DNA of 47,883 nucleotides from JANQRA01 sp035762545 (GCA_035762545.1 DASTOM010000022.1:1-47883); one strand, 5' to 3'; positions 41,391-47,883 are shown, counted from the stretch's first letter. The notes: generated from the letters alone by a model not told the origin. Made by a program: numbers and translations.

Positions 41391-41815
41391 TCGAGACGTC
41401 CCTGCATCTGGGCTATGAAGTCGGAGGGAATCCGACGCGGTCGTCCGTCGAGATCGGTGAAGGCCGCAGTTACCGTGATACGGGCGACCTCCCCCTCTTC
41501 GCCACGGGTCATGATCTGGCGCCAGGTCGACTTCACCCTTCCGGCCTCCTCGACCCATGTGTTGATCGTCAACTCCTGGCCGTAGCGAGCCGCGGCGAGG
41601 AACCGCGCCTCGATCTCCACGACCACCAGTTGGAAACCCTCTGACTTGAGCTGGTCGAGACCCCACCCCATCTCGGTGAGGTACTCGATACGGGCCGTCT
41701 CGAAGTAGGAGAAGTAATTGGTGTGATTGACGTGGTCGTACGGATCCAGCTCGTAGAAGCGCACCTTGACGCTGGTCGTGTGGACACGGCGGTCGTTTGG
41801 GAGCTCCTGGGACAC
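41387..41815 (-). CDS. 4-hydroxybenzoyl-CoA thioesterase-type hotdog protein (YbgC/FadM-like)
   Basis: A 142-residue acyl-CoA thioesterase: VRFYELDPYDHVNHTNYFSYFETARIEYL contains the Asp-centred motif (YDHVNHTNY) of this group, followed by AARYGQELTINTWV and AFTDLDGRPRRIP. It hydrolyses acyl- or aryl-CoA esters. The GTG at 41815 follows a GAGG-rich stretch. The gene is convergent with the multicopper oxidase (4-nt overlap at the stops) and divergent from an alcohol dehydrogenase. Confidence 0.9.
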   Translation of the reverse strand: MSQELPNDRRVHTTSVKVRFYELDPYDHVNHTNYFSYFETARIEYLTEMGWGLDQLKSEGFQLVVVEIEARFLAAARYGQELTINTWVEEAGRVKSTWRQIMTRGEEGEVARITVTAAFTDLDGRPRRIPSDFIAQMQGRLD

Positions 41816-41859
41816 CCTCTCACCTCGGGACGGGGAGACCCAACGCTACCCTCGCCGCC

Positions 41860-42870
41860 ATGAAGGCCTGGCAGCTCGAGGACACCAAAGGGATCGACTC
41901 GTATGTGCTCAACGAGGTGGACGAGCCCGCCCCTGGCCCGGGCCAAGTCCGGGTGGCACTGAAGTACTCGGGTCTGAACCACCTCGACATCTGGACCTCC
42001 ATGGGTCTCCCAGCCCCGAAGCACCTCCCCCACACCACAGGTGCTGACGGCGCAGGAGTGATAGACGCCATCGGCGAAGGAGTCGGAGGATGGGAGGTAG
42101 GCGACGAGGTCGTCATCGACCCGTCCATGTCGTGCGGCAAGTGTGAGTTCTGTCTCAACGACGACATCGTCTACTGCGCCGAGTTCAAGATCCTTGGCGA
42201 ACACCTGCCCGGGACCTTCACCGAGAAGATCGTCGTCCCCACCATCAACGTGGTGCCCAGGCCGGCGTCCGTGCCATGGGAAGTCGCGGGCTCATTCGGG
42301 CTCGCCGGCGTCACAGCCCTTCGCATGCTGGAGAAGGCCGATCTCAAACGGGGCGAGAAAGTCCTCGTGGTCGGCGTGGGCGGCGGAGTGTCGGCGATGG
42401 CGATGTCGCTGGCGATGGCCCTGGGCGGAGAGGTCTACGTCACATCCCGCTCGCCGGAGAAGATCGAATGGGCGATTTCGGAGGGTGCCAAGGGTGGGTT
42501 CGACTCTGCCGAAGAGTTCGGCAAGGAGATGGCCGACCTCGGTGGAGCACACCTGGTGGTCGACAACGTCGGGCCGGCCACACTCAAACAGTCGATGCGA
42601 GCCGCCCGTGCCGGGGGCAGGATCGCCATCTGTGGAGGCACCAGTGGAGCGAAGTTCGAGCTCAATCTCCCGGTACTCTTCTTCCGACAGTTGGAGTTGG
42701 TCGGATCGTCCATGGGTAACCACGCCCAATTCGCCAGAGCCCTCACCTGGCTCGATCTGGGCAAGGCCAAGGCCCCGGTCGCCCGAGTGTTCCCGTTCGA
42801 CGAACTCCCCGACGCTCTTCGCTTCCTCGACGCCGGAGAGCAGACCGGCAACATCGCCCTGGCTCACTAA
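41860..42870 (+). CDS. Zinc-type medium-chain alcohol dehydrogenase/reductase
   Basis: A 336-residue MDR protein: HTTGADGAGVIDAIGEGVGGWEVGDEVVIDPSMSCGKCEFCLNDDIVYCAEF holds structural-zinc cysteines (CGKCEFC...C). The cofactor fold is VLVVGVGGGVSAMAMSLAMALGGEVYVTSRS, and LVVDNVGPATLKQSMRAARAGGRIAICGG follows. The usual catalytic-zinc Cys/His near residue 40 is replaced by SGLNHLD, so it may act as a reductase rather than a classical alcohol dehydrogenase. A TACCCT box lies 7 nt before the ATG (leaderless). It is probably monocistronic. Confidence 0.9.
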   Translation: MKAWQLEDTKGIDSYVLNEVDEPAPGPGQVRVALKYSGLNHLDIWTSMGLPAPKHLPHTTGADGAGVIDAIGEGVGGWEVGDEVVIDPSMSCGKCEFCLNDDIVYCAEFKILGEHLPGTFTEKIVVPTINVVPRPASVPWEVAGSFGLAGVTALRMLEKADLKRGEKVLVVGVGGGVSAMAMSLAMALGGEVYVTSRSPEKIEWAISEGAKGGFDSAEEFGKEMADLGGAHLVVDNVGPATLKQSMRAARAGGRIAICGGTSGAKFELNLPVLFFRQLELVGSSMGNHAQFARALTWLDLGKAKAPVARVFPFDELPDALRFLDAGEQTGNIALAH

Positions 42871-42906
42871 CCGAAGGTATCAGCCGGCCCGCTCCGTCCT
42901 CTATCA

Positions 42907-42931
42907 GATGCCGATGCGTCGCATCGGCATC
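42907..42931. terminator. 11-bp perfect hairpin after the dehydrogenase
   Basis: gatgccgatgc / gcatcggcatc with a 3-nt loop, 36 nt past the dehydrogenase stop and 13 nt before the small-protein ATG. No T-run; it could attenuate or regulate the small-protein gene. Confidence 0.45.
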
Positions 42932-42944
42932 GAGAGGGGGAAGC

Positions 42945-43196
42945 ATGACGACAGTCAGCACACCACGAGAGGCTGGCAGGACCAGCCGCAGAGGGAGAGT
43001 CGGACGGGCTCTCGCCGCTATCGCGCTAACCGTCGCAGCCGGTTTTGGCATTGCCGCCGGGATCTCTGCGATTCAGGACGAGCCGACCAGTCCCGTTTCC
43101 GAGTCGGTTCGCACCGACCGGATCCAGGGTGCCTGGGGCTCGCCGAGCTCGGCTGCGGCAACCCGCGACGGCAACATCCATCCGGGATCGCGGTAG
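42945..43196 (+). CDS. Small membrane/secreted protein, paralogue of the next gene
   Basis: An 83-residue protein: Arg-rich N-terminus, one hydrophobic segment (ALAAIALTVAAGFGIAAGISA, about residues 22-42) and a polar tail. A strong purine-rich site (GAGGGGGAAG) precedes the ATG at 42945. The hydrophobic segment and what follows (VGRALAAIALTVAAGFGIAAGIS; TDRI) resemble the neighbouring 150-residue protein, suggesting duplication. Family not recognised. Its gene is flanked by two perfect hairpins (42907-42931 and 43221-43246). Confidence 0.65.
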   Translation: MTTVSTPREAGRTSRRGRVGRALAAIALTVAAGFGIAAGISAIQDEPTSPVSESVRTDRIQGAWGSPSSAAATRDGNIHPGSR

Positions 43197-43220
43197 AGAC
43201 GACCACACCCGATAGCGACC

Positions 43221-43246
43221 GAGGACCCGGGCATGCCCGGGTCCTC
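43221..43246. terminator. 26-bp perfect palindrome between the two small genes
   Basis: A perfect palindrome centred at 43233/43234 (arms gaggacccgggca and its complement) lies 25 nt after the first small gene. As RNA it forms a 12- to 13-bp GC-rich hairpin, without a T-run. A terminator or processing site is likely. Confidence 0.6.
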
Positions 43247-43355
43247 TCGCGCCCGGCCTCGAACCGTTCCGACAGAAGACATGTATCAGGGGCTCAGACC
43301 CAGGCTCTTCCGGGAATGCCGACCAGAGCGGCCGGCGAAGAAGGGGGAGATTGGC

Positions 43356-43808
43356 ATGAGTTATGCCAGCACAGCACAGACCGGATCACTTGGTCGACAG
43401 GCGTCGAGCGATGGGTTCGGTAAGAAGGTCGGGGCGGGAGTTCTGACCGTCCTGGTCGGCGCGGCCATCGCTGCCGGAATCGCAATCAGCTCATCTGATG
43501 GCGCTTCCACCAACAGCATGTCCACCGATGCTGACCGGGTACTCGTCGGAAAGATCACAGCCACCGACGTCAGCGCAGACGCCGACACGGTCCTCAAGAC
43601 CAAGACCGGCTCAGGTGCCACCACGAGTGACTGGTCGTTCCCGACCACGTACGACGGGCTCGTCGAAGGCGGGTTCATCCCGGCACCAGCCGAGTCGACC
43701 AGCGACTGGTCATACCCGACCAAGTACGGCGACCTCGTGCAGCAGGGATACATCCCGACACCACACCAACCGGCTGAATTCGCAGAATCGCCGGGACAAC
43801 CACGTTGA
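43356..43808 (+). CDS. Secreted/anchored protein with tandem SDWS repeat
   Basis: A 150-residue protein with an N-terminal anchor or signal (VGAGVLTVLVGAAIAAGIAIS, about residues 26-46). A Ser/Thr/Asp-rich region follows, and a tandem C-terminal repeat: SDWSFPTTYDGLVEGGFIPA (residues about 91-110) and SDWSYPTKYGDLVQQGYIPT (residues about 117-136). The ATG at 43356 is chosen because GGGGGAG lies upstream; the longer frame has no support. The repeats (SDWS-aromatic-P...Y...LV..G(F/Y)IP) are unfamiliar to me. The neighbouring 83-residue protein shares the hydrophobic segment. Possibly a surface or matrix peptide. Confidence 0.7.
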   Translation: MSYASTAQTGSLGRQASSDGFGKKVGAGVLTVLVGAAIAAGIAISSSDGASTNSMSTDADRVLVGKITATDVSADADTVLKTKTGSGATTSDWSFPTTYDGLVEGGFIPAPAESTSDWSYPTKYGDLVQQGYIPTPHQPAEFAESPGQPR

Positions 43809-43823
43809 CCAAACGGGTCTCGA

Positions 43824-43853
43824 GCTCCGATCGTCCTCCGGGACGGTCGGAGC
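43824..43853. terminator. Bidirectional terminator (convergent small gene / Ddn-like gene)
   Basis: A 13-bp stem gctccgatcgtcc / ggacggtcggagc with one G-T wobble and a TCCG loop, in the 52-nt gap between two convergent stops. Confidence 0.7.
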
Positions 43854-43860
43854 CGGGGTC

Positions 43861-44346
43861 TCAGCCCGCGTTCTTGGGAAGACGCACCATCGGGATCAAC
43901 TCCGCCAGCTGATCGGCCTCTGCCTCAACCGTTTCGGCCGGGTCATCGAGCATGAAAGCGGAGAGTCGCTTCAGCGCCTTCGGGTGCCGTTCGGCGTACT
44001 GCCCCATCAATTGATGAGCCCGCTCCCGCGGAACCATCTGGACCGTGGTCCGGTATCTCCGGGACCCGAGATGGAAAGCCACTTCGGGATTGGCTTGCAC
44101 GTTCTTGAGCCACTGCGCTTCGGCTCCCCAACCAGCCGCCACGTAGATGGCGTCAGGGTCGTTGACGACCACCTCGAGCACCGTTCGTCGGGTCTCCCCG
44201 GACTTCCGGCCCTTGTGTTCGAGCATCGTGAAACGCTCGCCCATGACCAACCCGAGGCCAATCCGGTAGAGGCCGATCGGGGCTCGGAACAGCATCCGCT
44301 TCCAGCCTGTTGGCGAACCTTGCTTCTCCAGACGTGCTGTGGCCAT
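43861..44346 (-). CDS. Deazaflavin (F420)-dependent reductase, Ddn/nitroreductase family
   Basis: A 161-residue protein of the Ddn family: LEHKGRKSGETRRTVLEVV (F420-phosphate contact region), IYVAAGWGAEAQWLKNVQANPEV and LGSRRYRTTVQMV. Members use reduced F420 to reduce quinones, nitro-compounds or other enones. This strongly suggests an F420-making actinobacterium. The start ATG has TAGGGT 6 nt upstream, and that box overlaps the stop codon of the neighbouring dehydrogenase gene (44356-44358), a compact arrangement. Confidence 0.92.
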   Translation of the reverse strand: MATARLEKQGSPTGWKRMLFRAPIGLYRIGLGLVMGERFTMLEHKGRKSGETRRTVLEVVVNDPDAIYVAAGWGAEAQWLKNVQANPEVAFHLGSRRYRTTVQMVPRERAHQLMGQYAERHPKALKRLSAFMLDDPAETVEAEADQLAELIPMVRLPKNAG

Positions 44347-44355
44347 CGGCGAACC

Positions 44356-45393
44356 CTAAGCCAGGTCGATCACCGTCACCCCGACACCCGTGAAATCGCC
44401 CATCCGCTCCAGAACGCCGGAGGCGTCGTCGAGGGTGACGGTTCCGGTGACCAGCCGACCCGGATCGATCCCACCTGAGTCGATCAGCTCGAACACACGG
44501 GGGTAGTCCGAAGCAGGCATTCCCCTGCTTCCCATGATCTCGACTTCCCCCATGATCACCGACTCCATGGGTATGGCTGGAGCCGCGTCCTCGGCGAGCA
44601 GCAGACCCACCTGGACATGACGGCCATGCTTGCGTACCGAACCGATCGAGTTCAACGCCGTGGCAGTCCGACCAACGGCATCGATGGAAACGTCAGCACC
44701 ACCACCGGTCGCGTGGACCACTGCTCTCACCACATCCTTCCTTCCGCCGTCGATGACCACATCCGCACCAAGCCGGCTGGCCAATTCCAGCGAACGAGGG
44801 TCGACATCGACGGCGACCACCCGACCTCCGATCGCCTTGGCGATCATCACTGCAGAGAGCCCGACACCGCCGCACCCGTAGACGGCCAGCCACTCATCGG
44901 CACCGAGACGACCCCTGTCGACCACGGCCCGGAATGCGGTGATGAACCGACAACCCATGGCGGCGGCGTGCACCGAGCTGAGCGAATCCGGAATGGACAC
45001 CAGGTTGAGATCGGCATGCCGAATCGCGACCCGCTCCGCGAACGATCCCCAATGGGTGAAACCCGGGGTGAACGACCGATCACAAGTGTTGAGGTGCCCT
45101 TCCCGACAGGACCGGCAGGCTCCACAACCGACCGAGAAGGGGACGGTCACCCGATCGCCGACCTCCCAGCGGGTCACTCCGGGCCCGACCTCGTCGACCA
45201 CGCCGGCCATCTCGTGCCCCGGAACATGAGGGAGCGATGGCAGGGGCTCGTGCCCCGTCCAGGCGTGCCAGTCGCTGAGACAGATACCGGTGGCCTCGAC
45301 CCTCAACACCACCCCTCCGGTCGGGACGATCGGGTCGGGATAGTCACCGACCTCTAGTGGTCGGCGATACTCGGCAATGGCGGCGGCACGCAC
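44356..45393 (-). CDS. Zinc-dependent alcohol dehydrogenase (MDR)
   Basis: A 345-residue zinc alcohol dehydrogenase: catalytic-zinc region ATGICLSDWHAWTG and GHEMAGVVDEVGPGV, structural zinc CGACRSCREGHLNTC, and nucleotide-binding VYGCGGVGLSAVMIAKAIGGRVVAVDVD. It oxidises or reduces alcohols/polyols with NAD(P). The GTG at 45393 has TAGAGT 7 nt upstream (leaderless). It is divergent from a small membrane protein, 84 nt away, and ends 9 nt before the F420 reductase start. Confidence 0.93.
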   Translation of the reverse strand: MRAAAIAEYRRPLEVGDYPDPIVPTGGVVLRVEATGICLSDWHAWTGHEPLPSLPHVPGHEMAGVVDEVGPGVTRWEVGDRVTVPFSVGCGACRSCREGHLNTCDRSFTPGFTHWGSFAERVAIRHADLNLVSIPDSLSSVHAAAMGCRFITAFRAVVDRGRLGADEWLAVYGCGGVGLSAVMIAKAIGGRVVAVDVDPRSLELASRLGADVVIDGGRKDVVRAVVHATGGGADVSIDAVGRTATALNSIGSVRKHGRHVQVGLLLAEDAAPAIPMESVIMGEVEIMGSRGMPASDYPRVFELIDSGGIDPGRLVTGTVTLDDASGVLERMGDFTGVGVTVIDLA

Positions 45394-45477
45394 CCAAGCG
45401 ACTCTACGGTCGCAAACGAAGTCCGACCGTCTCCGAATTCGGGCTCTCTGCCCCCTGAAATGCACGACAATGGGCGG

Positions 45478-45786
45478 ATGCTCGGCAAGACCGTGGTTGC
45501 GACATTTGCGGTCCTCGCTCTTCTCGCCGTGCTCGGCCTTCCCCTCTGGATAGCCGCAGTCCGTAAGAGACGCACTGACACCATCCGCCGATTCGCTATC
45601 GCCGGGGCGGTTCTGGCTTTTTCCTGTGGGGTCATCGCCGGCTCATCGGACCGCTTGATAAGCCAGTGCAAGGCCGCCGGATATCCCAACTGCGTCGACC
45701 CCGGCGCCGCAGGGATGCAGTTGGTCATGATCGGGATCTACGCCGTCGCGGCGTGGGTCGTCGCCATCCCGATGTGGCGCGATTGA
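45478..45786 (+). CDS. Small two- to three-TM membrane protein
   Basis: A 102-residue protein with hydrophobic segments VVATFAVLALLAVLGLPLWIAAV, FAIAGAVLAFSCGVIAG and LVMIGIYAVAAWVVAIPMW; two Cys residues (CKAAGYPNC) lie in the outer loop. The ATG at 45478 is favoured over 45460 because GACAAT lies 6 nt upstream. I do not recognise the family. The TOPRIM gene follows within 15 nt, so the two are probably co-transcribed. Confidence 0.65.
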   Translation: MLGKTVVATFAVLALLAVLGLPLWIAAVRKRRTDTIRRFAIAGAVLAFSCGVIAGSSDRLISQCKAAGYPNCVDPGAAGMQLVMIGIYAVAAWVVAIPMWRD

Positions 45787-45797
45787 GCCCGGAACGG

Positions 45798-46361
45798 ATG
45801 GGCGGTGAAGGAGCCGTCCTGATCGAGGAACTGAAGCGGGTTCGCCTCGAAGGCCCTAAGGCCAATGCGGCGATTCTCGTCGAGGGAGCAAGCGACCAGC
45901 GCGCAGTCGAGGCTCTGGCGAGACGTCGCCACCGCGATCTCGCAGCCGAAGGGACTCTGGTGGTCCCGATCACGGGCGCCACCAACCTGGACCGGTTCGT
46001 CGACCTGCTCGGGTCGTCAGGCCTGGGCCTTTCTCTGGTGGGGCTCTGCGACCAGGCAGAAGCGGACCTCTTCGCAGCGGCCCTCGACCCGGACCGCTTC
46101 TTCGTCTGCCTGCGAGACCTGGAGGAAGAGTTGATCCGAGCTCTGGGAGCAGAGAAGGTCATCGAATTGATGGCCGGTCAGGGCCAGATCGGGCGGTTCC
46201 ATCGTTTTCAGAGACAGCCCGCCCAACGTCACAAGACACTGGAGCAGCAGGTCTGGCGCTGGCTGGGGAACCACAAGATCCGATACGCACCTCTGATGGT
46301 CGACGCACTGGATCTCGACAAGGTGCCCACGCCTCTCGAGGCGGTGCTGGCGGCGGTATGA
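45798..46361 (+). CDS. TOPRIM-domain protein (OLD-like, no ATPase)
   Basis: A 187-residue protein with a TOPRIM-like core: ANAAILVEGASDQRAVEALARR (catalytic Glu in VEG), then VVPITGATNLDRFVDLLG and LVGLCDQAEAD (metal Asp motif), plus an acidic/basic C-terminal half (LEEELIRALGAEKVIELM; KTLEQQVWRWLGN). It corresponds to the nuclease/TOPRIM part of OLD-type proteins without their ATPase. Such stand-alone proteins are widespread in actinobacteria and uncharacterised. ATG 45798 is used; a TTG at 45783 would overlap the upstream stop. Confidence 0.8.
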   Translation: MGGEGAVLIEELKRVRLEGPKANAAILVEGASDQRAVEALARRRHRDLAAEGTLVVPITGATNLDRFVDLLGSSGLGLSLVGLCDQAEADLFAAALDPDRFFVCLRDLEEELIRALGAEKVIELMAGQGQIGRFHRFQRQPAQRHKTLEQQVWRWLGNHKIRYAPLMVDALDLDKVPTPLEAVLAAV

Positions 46362-46383
46362 GATCACAGTCCGACACCAGGTG

Positions 46384-46413
46384 AAAGAGGCCCGCCGAGT
46401 CGGCGGTCCCTTT
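46384..46413 (+). terminator. Likely terminator of the TOPRIM gene
   Basis: ccgcc/ggcgg stem (46392-46406 region) framed by aaagagg and tccctttgg, which can extend the pairing. It follows the stop by 22 nt and precedes the gene debris at 46428. Confidence 0.5.
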
Positions 46414-46427
46414 GGCTCCTCACTGGA

Positions 46428-46652
46428 TTACGTCGGCAGTCGTGAACTCCGGCTGCTGCCAGGGGCGAGTGCGACCTGACCGATGACGTTGAAGTCAACC
46501 TTGCGCTTGTCGGCGTGCTCGGTGATGAACTCGCATCAGGAACGGGCGGATGACCAGATTCGGGTGACCGTCAACCCGTTTGCCGATATTGAGCAGCTTG
46601 GGGGGACGGATATACTTGCCCGGTCGCCCGAACATCCGGGCAAGCTCCAGGG
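46428..46652 (-). pseudogene. Frameshifted coding remnant abutting tRNA-Asp
   Basis: The minus strand reads RALELARMFGRPGKYIRPP, KLLNIGKRVDGHPNLVIRPF (about 46652-46545). After a frameshift near 46533-46543 it reads EFITEHADKRKVDFNVIGQV and ALAPGSSRSSRLPT, ending at a TAA (46430-46428). Both parts look coding-like in composition, unlike antisense shadows, but together they lack a start and a continuous frame. I do not recognise the family. The fragment ends exactly at the tRNA-Asp acceptor, so it may be debris left by an element that used this tRNA as its target. The rest of 46362-46649 holds only the terminator above. Confidence 0.4.
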
Positions 46653-46724
46653 CGCGTAGAACAGTCTGGAGTGTTCGCCGGCCTGTCAAGCCGGAGGTCG
46701 CGGGTTCAAATCCCGTCGTGCCCG
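46650..46724 (+). tRNA. tRNA-Asp (GTC)
   Basis: A 75-nt cloverleaf: acceptor gggcgcg / cgtgccc (one G-U), D-stem gaac/gttc with GG in the loop, anticodon stem ccggc/gccgg with loop ctGTCaa, T-arm gcggg-ttcaaat-cccgt and discriminator G. CCA is not encoded. All the expected conserved bases (U8, GG, TTC) are present. Confidence 0.93.
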
Positions 46725-46756
46725 CAAGCCCGATTCTGCGAAGATTCGGGTAACTC

Positions 46757-46832
46757 GGTCAGGTAGCTCAGTCGGTAGAGCGCCGGTCTGAAAAACCGGA
46801 GGTCGACGGATCGACGCCGTCCCTGACCACCA
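46757..46832 (+). tRNA. tRNA-Phe (GAA), encoded CCA, unusual T-loop
   Basis: A 76-nt cloverleaf: acceptor ggtcagg / cctgacc, D-arm gctc-agtcggtaga-gagc-type, anticodon stem ccggt/accgg with loop ctGAAaa, T-stem gacgg / ccgtc, discriminator A and encoded CCA. The T-loop reads atcgacg, so position 54 is A instead of the near-universal T; the expected loop would be ttcgacg. It is otherwise a normal Phe tRNA and probably functional. Confidence 0.92.
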
Positions 46833-46865
46833 GCAAACGCGGACCTGAGCGAGGACGGGCGACCA

Positions 46866-46919
46866 TGAGCGGCTCATTCTTGATCAGCAGGTCATCGGTT
46901 CGACTCCGGTAAGCGGACC
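46866..46919 (+). pseudogene. tRNA-Lys-like 3' half (CTT), degenerate
   Basis: gagc (D-stem 3' strand), gctca-ttCTTga-tcagc (anticodon arm with one mismatch), aggtc, and T-arm atcgg-ttcgact-ccggt follow in tRNA order and spacing, ending aagcggacc. No 5' acceptor or D-stem partner complementary to it is found upstream. It therefore looks like the 3' part of a tRNA-Lys-type gene. Distance and order fit the Asp-Phe-Lys-type tRNA clusters of actinobacteria. Confidence 0.4.
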
Positions 46920-47014
46920 GAAGGAAGGTCGATCTCCTGGATCGCTTTATCTTCAACGAGAGCGAGCCCTGAACCGTCGCAGAGTGCTCTCATGTACCTG
47001 AACGGTCTCCCCGG

Positions 47015-47473
47015 TCACTCGTGGCAGCGTGTGAAGAAGAACTCCGATCCGCTGGGTGTCACGTTGAAATGGTCAACCAGGTGTGTGCTCACCCTGGTGC
47101 CGTCTTCGAGTGTCCCGTTCGCGTTGAACGTGAACGTACCGTTGACGGTCTTCCCGTTGTTGTTGAACCCTCCCCATACCGCGAAGTGCCCGGTTGCGGC
47201 CTGTTCACCTGGCTCTAATGGGACTGCATCAAAGGTTCCTGTCTGGGTGAAGGTGAAATGAACGCGCCCATCGTCGAATTCGGTCACATGAGTGATCTCA
47301 TTGAAGGTGAGAGCGATTTCATGGGTCGCCCCCGATTCACAGAAAGGTGTGTCTATGACCGTCAAGGTCAAATCCTGATTTGTGATGGTCTCGGTAGACG
47401 GTGGGGCGGCCAATGCCGGGGACGCCACCCCGAGAATCAAGAGAATCGCACCGAAACGTTTCAAGGCCCTCAT
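47015..47473 (-). CDS. Small secreted protein, unknown
   Basis: A 152-residue exported protein: signal peptide MRALKRFGAILLILGVASPALA, then a beta-rich domain with FCESGATHEIALTFNEI, VHFTFTQTGTFDAVPLEPGE, GHFAVWGGFNNNGKTVNGTF and TFNANGTLEDGTRVSTHL, ending FTRCHE. Two cysteines (FCESG, TRCHE) could form a disulfide joining both ends. The start has GAGGAGGGC upstream. Homologues of this pattern occur in soil actinobacteria as hypothetical secreted proteins; function unknown. Confidence 0.85.
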   Translation of the reverse strand: MRALKRFGAILLILGVASPALAAPPSTETITNQDLTLTVIDTPFCESGATHEIALTFNEITHVTEFDDGRVHFTFTQTGTFDAVPLEPGEQAATGHFAVWGGFNNNGKTVNGTFTFNANGTLEDGTRVSTHLVDHFNVTPSGSEFFFTRCHE

Positions 47474-47805
47474 AATGCCCTCCTCTTCAGCGGTGCTCTC
47501 ATTTCCCCGGATGGAACCGCTCTCGATTTCCTAGGGCGTTATCTGACATGGCGCTCGCCTAGATGAATGGAAGCCTCAAGCTTCGCAGACGAGGTGCGGT
47601 GCCTTCTCCGCCCTGTGTCCCTCTCTTATACAGTCGGCCCTGGGGGATGGTCAATAGCGGTATCACCAACATGCTTCGAGTTGGTCCATGACACCAGAGG
47701 CAGGGACTGGGCTCCGCGTTTACGTGCTGGAAAGCGGTCCGGAGCTGGATCCAGAGCGCCGAAGGTGAACATGCTTGACAGGGAGAAGTTCGACCACTCT
47801 CTGGG

Positions 47806-47883
47806 TTGACATATCACTCTTCGTAGTAACCTGTCACGAGGGGGACAGGCCGGGAGGCTTCGGTAGGAAGAAGGAGCCATGGT
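47806..47883 (+). promoter_or_regulatory. Promoter and possible gene start at the right edge
   Basis: TTGACA (47806-47811) and TAACCT (47827-47832) are 15 nt apart, and a purine-rich AAGAAGGAG (47868-47876) precedes an ATG at 47879, two bases before the window ends. A gene may start there and continue outside. Between 47474 and 47805 I see no gene I can support; cctgtc/gacagg (around 47830-47848) is a small hairpin. Confidence 0.3.

Noticed and set aside
46362..46649. A tRNA-Glu expected before tRNA-Asp in actinobacterial clusters
   Set aside because: No cloverleaf or TTC T-loop motif could be found in this stretch.
47567..47809. 80-codon plus-strand frame near the right end
   Set aside because: No recognisable motif and a competing minus-strand frame of equal quality; I could not support either.
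1..47883. CRISPR array, phage or insertion sequence
   Set aside because: No spaced direct repeats of CRISPR type, no transposase, integrase or phage structural gene; the only tandem repeats are in-frame FG-GAP units and a two-copy 32-bp repeat.

Overview
The window is GC-rich, densely packed bacterial DNA. Gene content points to an actinomycete: a deazaflavin (F420)-type Ddn-like reductase, TANNNT promoters placed 6-7 nt before start codons (leaderless mRNAs), many GTG starts, a FadE-type large acyl-CoA dehydrogenase, a BCCP-carboxyltransferase fusion and an actinobacterial-type glycogen gene set. A free-living Acidimicrobiia-like member of Actinomycetota is my best guess, but no rRNA or marker tree is available here. 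I see no phage, CRISPR array or intact insertion sequence; the tRNA region near the right end carries gene debris.

Layout. 1-5.2 kb: the start of a secreted FG-GAP/VCBS-like repeat protein with nearly identical 153-bp repeats, a DUF1801 protein, then an acyl-CoA synthetase / SnoaL-like / cyclase-hydrolase cluster on the minus strand and a LacI-family C-terminal fragment. 5.3-8.7 kb: a CE7 esterase, an M15 peptidase lipoprotein coupled to a LysE exporter, and a TetR regulator. 8.8-11.6 kb: a TetR-flanked FtsX-FtsX-ATPase (MacB-like) ABC operon. 11.7-15.7 kb: a fasciclin lipoprotein, a small membrane protein, a hotdog thioesterase divergent from a YjbQ protein, and a biotinyl-carboxyltransferase fusion. 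16.1-19.8 kb: a three-gene overlapping operon of an FAD desaturase-like enzyme, a seven-TM protein with the acidic-residue layout of transmembrane (Pyr4-type) terpene cyclases, and a membrane class III adenylate cyclase. This operon is the best candidate for something undescribed.

19.9-26.1 kb is a glycogen island: glgA and glgC (convergent, overlapping 20 bp), malQ and glgP, together able to make ADP-glucose and alpha-1,4-glucan and to break it down; no branching or debranching gene is present. 26.2-34.1 kb holds a quinone reductase-like protein behind a tiny leaderless leader ORF, a trans-sulfuration PLP enzyme, MscS plus sirtuin, a large acyl-CoA dehydrogenase, an SDR and a FabF-like ketosynthase. 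34.1-37.6 kb is a TPP riboswitch-controlled thiBPQ thiamine importer. It is followed by an SDR-TetR operon behind a double operator that covers its own promoter.

39.2-47.9 kb holds a secreted EF-hand-like calcium protein, a three-cupredoxin multicopper oxidase, a thioesterase, two medium-chain dehydrogenases, two related small secreted/membrane proteins (one with a tandem SDWS..P repeat), the F420-type reductase, a TOPRIM protein, tRNA-Asp, an atypical tRNA-Phe, a tRNA-Lys-like remnant and a small secreted protein. Across the window about sixteen genes share a -10-like box 6-7 nt before the start codon and lack a Shine-Dalgarno sequence, whereas other genes have clear ones, so the two initiation modes coexist.
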